From positions 61,196-125,195 of the forward strand of contig CALIVT010000013.1 in assembly GCA_938048185.1 (NCBI GenBank): a stretch of 64,000 nt of DNA. Direction: 5' to 3'. This stretch comes from an uncultured Arenicella sp. GTDB lineage: Bacteria; Pseudomonadota; Gammaproteobacteria; Arenicellales; Arenicellaceae. Numbering within the stretch: position 1 is the first letter of the stretch; each line of letters begins with the position of its first letter. The notes under the pieces are model-generated. The model had not been told where the DNA came from and did no database searches. It saw only the letters and a program-made list of their open reading frames with translations. The position numbers were made by a program, and so were the translations under genes. Below are positions 45,241 to 52,718 of this stretch, piece after piece.

Positions 45241-45894
45241 TCACCTGAGCCGAATAGCATCGCAAATCATGTCCAAGGTGTAGTCAATCAACGCCTGATT
45301 ATCGATATCTTTGTTTTCTAACAGTGCGCTACCGCCTTCGTCTTGCAACAGGATCACGCCATGTAATGCTCCCCGCATAAACATGGCTGTTTGCAAAGGG
45401 TCTGATACACGAGTCGCGTCAACCGAGCCATCTTCGATTCCAGCGAGGATCGACTCCACACAAATTTTCATGATTTCCTTCTCGACTGCCAATGAGTCAG
45501 GGTCGTGCTTAGCATCATGTTTGAGCGTTGCTTGCTGATTATTTAATGTGATATCAAGGGATAGACAATCGAAGAGGTCTTTCCCGTTCTTATAAAAATC
45601 GTAGAACGCCTCACCAACTTGCCGTACGCGTGTAATGCCCCTAGCCTCTATGTCGACATGATTTCGCATGCGGTCACGGAGAGCTTCAACACTGCGAATC
45701 CGCAGCGATCGATAAATATCTTTCTTATCCTTGAAATAGACATAAAGCAGCGTCCTACTGAAACCGGCCTGATTGGCGATATCGTCCATTGAGGTTCTTT
45801 CAAACCCTTTGTCATAAAATACGTATTGCGCTGCGTTAAGCAATGCCTCACGGCGCCGAGCTTTTTCTTCATCGTTTCGTGATCTTGCGGTCAT
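45241..45894 (-). CDS. TetR-family transcriptional repressor
   Basis: 217 residues. The N-terminal HTH is typical: RREALLNAAQYVFYDKGFER, TSMDDIANQAGFSRTLLYVY, FKDKKDIYRSL. The helical ligand-binding C-terminal domain is diverse, as usual. It is divergent from the RND efflux operon with 193 bases between, where repeated TGTCA/TGACA half-sites suggest it represses both itself and the pump. Inducer unknown. Confidence 0.9.
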   Translation of the reverse strand: MTARSRNDEEKARRREALLNAAQYVFYDKGFERTSMDDIANQAGFSRTLLYVYFKDKKDIYRSLRIRSVEALRDRMRNHVDIEARGITRVRQVGEAFYDFYKNGKDLFDCLSLDITLNNQQATLKHDAKHDPDSLAVEKEIMKICVESILAGIEDGSVDATRVSDPLQTAMFMRGALHGVILLQDEGGSALLENKDIDNQALIDYTLDMICDAIRLR

Positions 45895-46014
45895 TTTAGG
45901 TCTTCGCGTCTCGTAATCTAGCTGTGTTCAAAGCCTAAACGTGTCAGTTCGGCTGAGTTTTTAAAAATTTATGTTCTTAGAATTAATAGATACAAGCATC
46001 TTTATCATTCTATT

Positions 46015-46068
46015 TTGACACGATTGTTATTAACATACTGTCAACAAGTGACATAATGTCAATTGACA
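46015..46068. promoter_or_regulatory. Cluster of TGTCA/TGACA palindromes, candidate TetR operators
   Basis: TTGACA (46015-46020), TGTCAACAAGTGACA (46039-46053, arms TGTCA/TGACA) and the perfect palindrome TGTCAATTGACA (46057-46068) fall within 54 bases between the TetR gene and the efflux operon. Repeated half-sites in a divergent regulator/pump region are the usual layout for TetR autoregulation. Confidence 0.65.
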
Positions 46069-46102
46069 ACCGATTTGTTTTTTTTGTGTGAGTAAATTTC
46101 TT

Positions 46103-47284
46103 ATGAGTAATATCCGATTTGTTATTCCGTTGTTCATAGTAGCTGCTATCGCGATAACGGCCCTACTAGTGACCAAGGCTCCAAAACAAAATCAAGACAC
46201 GCCACGCTTTACCGTCCGCACGGCGAAAATAAGTAACGAGCTGCCGATCAGACGAGTGAAAATTTCAGGTACAACGCAGTCATCTGAAACAACCGTACTG
46301 CGTTTTCAAGTCGGTGGGCGAGTAACGCAGAAAACCGCTCGACTCGGAGACACTATACGTAAAGGCGATTTAGTCGCCAAGCTGTACAACCCTGAGCTCA
46401 AGCCGATAACCGTATCAGCCAAAGACAACCTCGCACGCTTGAGCGCCCAGGCAGACCAAGCCAAACGCGACTTCAAGCGAGTCGATAGCCTGTATCAACA
46501 AAAAGCCGTCACGTTAGCCGAGTGGGAGCAAGTGCGCACAGCACTTAACGCAAGCCAGAACGCAGAATCAGCAGCAAAGTCTGAATTAGAGCGCGCAACG
46601 CAAGTCGCAAGTGAACTTAACTTATCGGCGCCCTTCTCCGGTTCAGTCACTGACATAATGATCGATGTTGGCGATGTTGTGGCCGCTGGCGCGCCAGCGA
46701 TCCGCTTATCGAACTCGAATAGGGTCGAGCTAAAATTAGCCCTTAGCGACAAACTAGTTGAGCAAATAACCTTAGGACAAACAGTTAGGGTAACCCGTGC
46801 ACTTGATCCTACGAAAATACCAGTGCAAGGTATCGTAACCGAGATTAGCCCCTATCGAGAACGCGGCTCATTACCGGAAGTAATTATCAACTTAGATGCT
46901 GCGCAGATTGGCCCCGGCATCGCGGTAAATGCAAGCATTGAAGTCCAAGCCAAGCAAGGATTAAGTGTGCCGACCCGCGCAGTAATAATGACCGGCGAGA
47001 ACACCGTGGCGGTTTACCGAGTGGTCAACGGAATTGCAACATTAGTGCCCATTCGCCCGTTGCGACTCGACAGTGAAAGCGTGCTCATTGAACAAGGCTT
47101 GAACCCTGGTGACGCACTCGTAGTCGAAGGCATTTCGCAACTTTATGATGGCGCAGAAGTAAGCGAGGCTCGGGGCATAATCGAACCGACTATCGAACCG
47201 ACTATCGAACCGACTATCAAGTCCGACATTGACGCTGGTATTGAACTTGATACCGCAACGAGCACATCGGAGTTGACGCAATGA
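46103..47284 (+). CDS. RND efflux periplasmic adaptor (membrane fusion protein)
   Basis: 393 residues from the ATG at 46103; a GTG at 46088 is an alternative. N-terminal membrane anchor (FVIPLFIVAAIAITALLV), barrel-sandwich lipoyl halves (VGGRVTQKTARLGDTIRKGD and LSAPFSGSVTDIMIDVGDVV), a coiled-coil hairpin between them, and a beta-barrel. The adaptor links the inner-membrane pump to the outer-membrane channel. An odd C-terminal tail repeats TIEP (IEPTIEPTIEPTIK), encoded by a 12-bp tandem repeat. Overlaps the permease start (ATGA). Confidence 0.9.
   Translation: MSNIRFVIPLFIVAAIAITALLVTKAPKQNQDTPRFTVRTAKISNELPIRRVKISGTTQSSETTVLRFQVGGRVTQKTARLGDTIRKGDLVAKLYNPELKPITVSAKDNLARLSAQADQAKRDFKRVDSLYQQKAVTLAEWEQVRTALNASQNAESAAKSELERATQVASELNLSAPFSGSVTDIMIDVGDVVAAGAPAIRLSNSNRVELKLALSDKLVEQITLGQTVRVTRALDPTKIPVQGIVTEISPYRERGSLPEVIINLDAAQIGPGIAVNASIEVQAKQGLSVPTRAVIMTGENTVAVYRVVNGIATLVPIRPLRLDSESVLIEQGLNPGDALVVEGISQLYDGAEVSEARGIIEPTIEPTIEPTIKSDIDAGIELDTATSTSELTQ
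47179..47219. repeat. 12-bp tandem repeat coding for TIEP units
   Basis: About three and a half copies of ATCGAACCGACT near the 3' end of the adaptor gene. The period is a multiple of three, so copy-number change would keep frame. Confidence 0.9.
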
Positions 47285-50200
47285 TTAACGGTGAGCGCAA
47301 CACGGATCAGCTAAGCGGTTTGATCGAAACTTTAATCGAGTACAGGCGCCTAGTCTTTAGTGTGGTATTTATTTTAGTTGCGGTTGGTTTTTTCGCGTTC
47401 GGGTCGATGGCGCGTCAAGAAGACCCAAGCTTCCCGTATCGCGCCGGCTTACTAAAGGTGTTTTATCCTGGTGGCACACCGAGCCAGATCGAAAAACTGA
47501 TTACCGAGCCTCTGGAAGAAGAGCTAGCACAAGTATCAGAAATAGAAAACGTTATCTCCACGTCGCGCGATGACCTAGCGATCTTTAATATTGAGTTGCA
47601 AGATTACGTTTACAACACCGCAGATGCGTGGGATCGAGTTCAAGACGCCGTCGCGCGCGCCGAGCTACAGTTTCCGCGCGGCGTAAGCCGTATAGAATTT
47701 GACGACCGACAAATTGATATGGCCGCCGCCGTGCTCAGTGTTACCGGCTCTGATGACACAATTCTATTAGAAGAAGCCGCACTTAAGCTTAAACGTGCAT
47801 TGCTTGGACTCAGCGGAATCTCGCGTATCGAAATTGAAGGCGCGCCGGCAAAAGAAGTCATTATCAAGTTAGACCAAGACACCATCAACCGCTTAGGCAT
47901 CTCACGCCAGACCATCGCTGACACCGTGGCGCAACGCAACACAATCATCCCAGGTGGCGTCATTTCGAGTAAGAACAAAAACATTCGATTAAACACACAA
48001 TCTGATTTCGAATCACTTAGCGAATTAGCGCAAACCACAATTATCCTGCCCAGTGGCCAATATGTGTCGCTGGAATCAATCGCCGACATCTCAATTGAGC
48101 CAAGGCTGCCGTTGGCAAACCAGGTGTTTCAAGACGGCAAACGAGCCGTTTCTTTAGGCGTGATTGCCGAACGGGGCCAAGTTGATATCGTGGCCTTTGG
48201 TGATGAACTCAGACAACGAGTGGCCGACTTTAAAAGCACTATTGCGCCGTTGAAAATCGAAGAGAGTTTTTTTCAAGCTGATTATGTTCAAGACCGACTT
48301 AATGGCTTGCGAAACAACCTACTCCTAAGTGTGTTGATAATCGCGGCGATCGTCTTTTTCGCATTGGGCTGGCGAACTGGCGCACTGGTGTCAGCGGTAC
48401 TGCCGGTTGTGTCTCTAATCACGTTGGGCCTTTACAGCGCGGGGGGCGGAATTTTTCACCAAATGGCAGTAATCGGCATGGTAATTTCACTAGGCATACT
48501 TATCGACAATGCGATTGTGGTGGTTGAATACATCGAAACTGCGGTTCGCAAAGGTACCGATTTAGCGGTGGCGATACGTGATTCAATGCGGGTGATGGCA
48601 AAACCCTTATTAGCCTCAACCGGCACTACAGTGGCCGCATTTATTCCCTTGCTGCTGGCAAAGGGTGGCGTCGGCGATTTTACCCGGGCAGTACCCACAA
48701 TGATCGTGATTGCCATGATTGTAAGCTATCTATTATCAATCTTGGTGTTACCGTTAATTGCGTTCTATTGGCTAAAGCGCAGCGACAAAAAACAAGGTTT
48801 GGCATTCGACATTACTGACGCAATTGCTAAACGTAGCTCTAGTATCGTCGCGCGCCAGCCAATACGAGTACTAATTGCTGTTGGGCTACTGCTCGCAATA
48901 TCCGCCGGCATGGCACCTTTTTTGAAACAAGAATTCTTCCCATCGACCGACCGTGCTCAAATCGTTATCGATCTGGAGTTACCGAATAACACGCCGCTCG
49001 GGGTAACCGCGGCCACGAGTAATGACATCGAGCGAAAATTACTCACGCATCCAGCGGTCGATACGATCTATCGATACGTCGGTGGCGCAGGCTTTCGGTT
49101 TTACTACAACATGGGCGGCGCAGCCAATGAATCGCATATCGCACGCTTTACGGTCAACACCAAACGCGAGCGAGACAACCAACCATTAATCGATTGGGTG
49201 CGCGAAGAGCTAAGGCCGAGCTACCCAGACGTAACGCTAATACCGCGATTGCTTGGCCAAGGCCCGCCCCGCCCGGCGCCGATCGAAATTCGCGTGAAAC
49301 ATTACCACCTCGAAACACTGCACACTGCGTCTCAACAAATTAAGCAACAGTTAAGATTTACACCAGGAACCACTGAGTTACGCAGCAATCTCGACTTAGG
49401 AACACCGGAACTGAAACTGGCAATTCAAGACGGTGCTGCCTTGAGTCATGGCTTACAACCCAGCCAAGTGGCCGCGGGCATATTCGCTGAAAGCCGTGGC
49501 TTAGACGCAGGTCAATTTCGCTACGAAACCGACCCGGTGCCAATCCGAGTCCGCTCAAGTCGAGGCCAAGGCAGCAATATCGAAGTGGTCGAAAATCAGT
49601 TCATCTATAACCAACAGCAAGTCGGCACGCCACTGAGCCAACTGGCCGCAATGCAGCCCGCGTGGACGCCCACAAGTTTGCGCCACCATAACTTTGACCG
49701 AACCGTCACAGTGCTATCGCAGGTAGCGCCCGGCTACGCTTTCAACCAGGTATTAGCTGAATTTAGAAGCCGCCTCAAACAGATTGAACTGCCAGCGGGA
49801 GTCAAAATTGAATATGGCGGCGATGCCTCAGCGTCTTCAAAATCAAACAGCAATATTGCGTCGGCTGCACCACTTGCACTCGGTTTATTGGTCTTCTTTA
49901 TGATGTTTCAATTCAACTCCTTCAGACGCATAGGCATCGTCTTCGTATCCATTCCGTTAGCCGCGGTTGGGGTGATCCCCGGCCTCGCTTTGTCCGGCCA
50001 ACCATTTGGGTTTCAATCCTTACTCGGCGTAATCGCATTGGTCGGCATTGTCGTCAATAACGCAATTGTGTTGATCGACGTGATTGATAAAGCACTTGAT
50101 GACGGCGCCGATATCAACGAGGCCGTTAGCTTGGCACTGCAAAAGCGCACCGCGCCAATTCTGTTGACCACCGCCACGACGATCTTTGGACTATTACCAT

Positions 50201-51738
50201 TGGCACTCTCTTCATCGACCTTGTGGCCACCGATGGCCTGGGCGATTATCTCAGGCTTGCTGCTATCCACCATGCTCACCTTGGTCGCAATACCCGCGCT
50301 TTGCACCTTAGTACTTGGCCGCAAGCGCTGGATTACTGCGCCTATTCGCCTAACACCGACCTTAAGCGTATCGTTGATGATGGTCGGCGCCCTATTCTTG
50401 TTTCCAATTAGTGAAAGCCTGCAAGCCAAAGAACGAGCACAGGCCGTGCTTGATACCAAACCTCTGGATACCCGAGCTGAGTTAGCGAGCGAAACGGAGT
50501 TAGAGACTCAAGTCGCGATCATAGACCCCTCGTTCGTGATATCCAGCGTTGAAAACAACGCCGGTGTCACGGCTGCAAACCGTCGCGCCGATGCCGCAAA
50601 ATTTGACTACCAAGCCAGTGTTCGCAAAGCCTGGGGCCCAAGCATCACTCTGGGCGGGCAATATAGCCGGCGCAACGACGCGTCGATCATTGAGCTGCCT
50701 CAACCATTTGGTCAACTGACCGTCGCGGATGACTCAGCCTACGTGTATGAAGCCAAAATAAGCCAACCAATTTTCAACCCAAGCGTGCAACGTTACGACA
50801 CCCAAGCCGCGTCATTGCGACGCAACAGTGCAGCGTTGCAATCGCAAGCTACGTTGCATCAGACAACCGGTCAAGCACTGATTCAATACTATAATTTACT
50901 GCTACTGCAGGAGGTTCGCACGTCTATCGAAAGCCTCAAAGTATCTCTCAGTTCGCGCTTACAACGCGTGCAAAAACAGGTTGACGCCGGCAGAGTACTG
51001 AAAACAGATCAACTGCAAGTAGAGGTCGCGCTAAATCGGGTTAAGCAACAACTGGTCGAAAACGATTCTGATCAACAAAGTCTAAAAACCGCGCTGCGCT
51101 ATAGTTTAGGACTTAACAGCAACACAACGTTGTTGTTGAACAAAGAGGGTTTAAACTCGCTTGCCGTCGACCTCAAATATCGTAATCTTGAGCTTTCATG
51201 CTATCAACGACGAGACTGTCAGGCTGTCGAACTTGAGGTAGAGCGCATCAAAGCTCAAACAAAGTCGATTTCCGCAAGCTATTTACCAAGCGTTAATCTC
51301 AGTGTGGCTGAAACTCGAAGTGAGGGGCAATTGTTCGCGCCCGACCGCGACCGACGCGCTATGCTCGAGTTTTCCTGGCCTATTTTTTCTGGAGGCCAGC
51401 GAAACAGTCGAAAGAAAGCAACCAAAGCCCTAGAGGCTGCGCAAGTGAGTCAGCTGCAAACCTTTCAAGAAGGCATCAAGTTACAAATCACACAGGCCGA
51501 GTCGGCCATGAAAAACGCCGACTCACAGATATCACTAGCGCAAGCATCACTGCGACTTGATACAGAAAGACTGCGCTTATCACGTAAGCGCTACGAAGGC
51601 GGCTTGTTAAACGTGGATGAACTACTGGACGCAGAAGCCAGCCTAGCTCGCTCTGAGTCAGACCTAGTGCGCGCGCGGTTGCAACGGCTGATCGCCAACA
51701 CGCAAATGCATTCGGCCACCGGCGAACCTTATCAATAG
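47281..51738 (+). CDS. RND permease fused to a TolC-family outer-membrane factor
   Basis: 1485 residues in one open frame. Residues 1 to about 1015 are a complete RND permease: YPGGTPSQIEKLITEPLEEE, first helix VFSVVFILVAVGFFAFG, TM4 LGILIDNAIVVVEYIE, porter domains, and VGIVVNNAIVLIDVID with the final helices. Residues 1028-1049 form a signal-peptide-like segment (SLMMVGALFLFPISESLQA). From about 1050 to the end is a TolC-type protein: FVISSVENNAGVTAANRRAD, long coiled-coil helices, FSWPIFSGGQRNSRKKA and YEGGLLNVDELLDAEASLA. The extra helix would carry the C-terminal part to the periplasm; cleavage after SLQA could free it. No Shine-Dalgarno precedes the internal ATGs near 50377, so a true fusion is likelier than a hidden second gene. 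Confidence 0.88.
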   Translation: MINGERNTDQLSGLIETLIEYRRLVFSVVFILVAVGFFAFGSMARQEDPSFPYRAGLLKVFYPGGTPSQIEKLITEPLEEELAQVSEIENVISTSRDDLAIFNIELQDYVYNTADAWDRVQDAVARAELQFPRGVSRIEFDDRQIDMAAAVLSVTGSDDTILLEEAALKLKRALLGLSGISRIEIEGAPAKEVIIKLDQDTINRLGISRQTIADTVAQRNTIIPGGVISSKNKNIRLNTQSDFESLSELAQTTIILPSGQYVSLESIADISIEPRLPLANQVFQDGKRAVSLGVIAERGQVDIVAFGDELRQRVADFKSTIAPLKIEESFFQADYVQDRLNGLRNNLLLSVLIIAAIVFFALGWRTGALVSAVLPVVSLITLGLYSAGGGIFHQMAVIGMVISLGILIDNAIVVVEYIETAVRKGTDLAVAIRDSMRVMAKPLLASTGTTVAAFIPLLLAKGGVGDFTRAVPTMIVIAMIVSYLLSILVLPLIAFYWLKRSDKKQGLAFDITDAIAKRSSSIVARQPIRVLIAVGLLLAISAGMAPFLKQEFFPSTDRAQIVIDLELPNNTPLGVTAATSNDIERKLLTHPAVDTIYRYVGGAGFRFYYNMGGAANESHIARFTVNTKRERDNQPLIDWVREELRPSYPDVTLIPRLLGQGPPRPAPIEIRVKHYHLETLHTASQQIKQQLRFTPGTTELRSNLDLGTPELKLAIQDGAALSHGLQPSQVAAGIFAESRGLDAGQFRYETDPVPIRVRSSRGQGSNIEVVENQFIYNQQQVGTPLSQLAAMQPAWTPTSLRHHNFDRTVTVLSQVAPGYAFNQVLAEFRSRLKQIELPAGVKIEYGGDASASSKSNSNIASAAPLALGLLVFFMMFQFNSFRRIGIVFVSIPLAAVGVIPGLALSGQPFGFQSLLGVIALVGIVVNNAIVLIDVIDKALDDGADINEAVSLALQKRTAPILLTTATTIFGLLPLALSSSTLWPPMAWAIISGLLLSTMLTLVAIPALCTLVLGRKRWITAPIRLTPTLSVSLMMVGALFLFPISESLQAKERAQAVLDTKPLDTRAELASETELETQVAIIDPSFVISSVENNAGVTAANRRADAAKFDYQASVRKAWGPSITLGGQYSRRNDASIIELPQPFGQLTVADDSAYVYEAKISQPIFNPSVQRYDTQAASLRRNSAALQSQATLHQTTGQALIQYYNLLLLQEVRTSIESLKVSLSSRLQRVQKQVDAGRVLKTDQLQVEVALNRVKQQLVENDSDQQSLKTALRYSLGLNSNTTLLLNKEGLNSLAVDLKYRNLELSCYQRRDCQAVELEVERIKAQTKSISASYLPSVNLSVAETRSEGQLFAPDRDRRAMLEFSWPIFSGGQRNSRKKATKALEAAQVSQLQTFQEGIKLQITQAESAMKNADSQISLAQASLRLDTERLRLSRKRYEGGLLNVDELLDAEASLARSESDLVRARLQRLIANTQMHSATGEPYQ

Positions 51739-51826
51739 TAAATGACCCTAAGCGGTCATGGTTCAGACCTAAGCTTGTAGTTATGAGGTTTGTCGTTATT
51801 TGAAGGTCAAGCTAGCACCCAAACAA

Positions 51827-51859
51827 AAGGCCTCTCACTAAAAACCAGTCAGAGGCCTT
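51827..51859 (-). terminator. Terminator downstream of bfr
   Basis: Nine-base arms AAGGCCTCT (51827-51835) and AGAGGCCTT (51851-51859). On the minus strand the stem is followed by TTTGTTTG, a U-rich tract, so it ends the bfr transcript; it may also stop transcription from the efflux operon. Confidence 0.82.
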
Positions 51860-51883
51860 GATAAACTAACTAGACTTCGATAG

Positions 51884-52348
51884 TCACATCATTGATTGCA
51901 AATAGTTCTGCTCGCCGACTTTGCCAAAGAGTTCTATCTGAGTTTCTAACCAGTCGTAATGCTCTTCTTCGCTTTCCAAAATACTGGAAAACAAATCGCG
52001 TGTGACATAATCCCCCACCTTTTCACAATGAGCCACAGCGGCCGCATACATTGGTATCGCCTCTTCTTCTAAGCGCAGATCACACTGCAACATCTCAAGA
52101 ACATTTTCTCCAATATAGAGCTTACCTAAGTCTTGTAAGTTAGGTAGGCCTTCTAACATGAGTATGCGCTCAATCAGCATATCAGCATGTTTCATCTCAT
52201 CTATAGACTCTTCATACTCTTTTTCGTTGAGCTTCTCTAGACCCCAGTTCTTATACATTCTTGCGTGTAAAAAATATTGATTTATCGCGGTAAGCTCTGC
52301 GCGCAGCGCGGTGTTTAGGTGTTCAATAACCCCTTCTTTGGCTTTCAT
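51884..52348 (-). CDS. bfr: Bacterioferritin
   Basis: 154 residues, close to E. coli Bfr. Four-helix bundle with the ferroxidase ligands in [37 protein letters not shown] (haem-ligand Met52) and [14 protein letters not shown]. Stores iron as a 24-mer with haem between subunits. The last residues NYLQSMM are the usual C terminus. Single gene with its own terminator; a Fur-like sequence lies upstream. Confidence 0.95.
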   Translation of the reverse strand: MKAKEGVIEHLNTALRAELTAINQYFLHARMYKNWGLEKLNEKEYEESIDEMKHADMLIERILMLEGLPNLQDLGKLYIGENVLEMLQCDLRLEEEAIPMYAAAVAHCEKVGDYVTRDLFSSILESEEEHYDWLETQIELFGKVGEQNYLQSMM

Positions 52349-52459
52349 AGACGTCTACTTTAAGGTGTGATTACAGATGTCGTAATGATAGCAGCAAACA
52401 GGCTGAAAAACACATTAAAAATTCAGTAAGTCATTGTTTTTATTAGTTTTTATAAATAT

Positions 52460-52476
52460 TAATGAATCTCATTTAG
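52460..52476. promoter_or_regulatory. Possible Fur box upstream of bfr
   Basis: Minus-strand AATGAGATTCATT resembles AATGAGAATCATT, a common Fur-box core. About 110 bases upstream of the bfr start. Single weak site; direct Fur control of bfr is plausible but not shown. Confidence 0.35.
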
Positions 52477-52680
52477 TTTCGCGTTTGAAAGACTCTAAAG
52501 TTAACAACCGCTAAGCGGTATTAAGAAAAGACACCTACAGCCACTAGCGGTCGAAAAAAATAGCAATCCATTCTTTTAAATGAACTACGACTATTCCAAC
52601 AAGATCGATCATGCTGGAATAGCCGTGAAGGACTGAATTTATGTGCGACGTCAATTGACCAACCACTAAGGGTCACAGAA

Positions 52681-52708
52681 GCTTAAATACCTCGGCTTAA
52701 ATACCTCG
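52681..52708. repeat. 14-bp perfect tandem duplication
   Basis: GCTTAAATACCTCG twice (52681-52694, 52695-52708) followed by GCTTA, directly 3' of the stop codon of the 915-residue gene. Confidence 0.94.
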
Positions 52709-52718
52709 GCTTAGCTAC

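Larger units (their letters stand above)
52349..52718. other. Intergenic region between bfr and the envelope cluster
   Basis: 370 bases, A+T-rich, no credible gene. It holds the bfr promoter region with a Fur-like palindrome, a hairpin at 52591-52622 (CTATTCCA paired with TGGAATAG over a 16-base loop) and a 14-bp tandem repeat next to the 915-residue gene. Confidence 0.6.
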
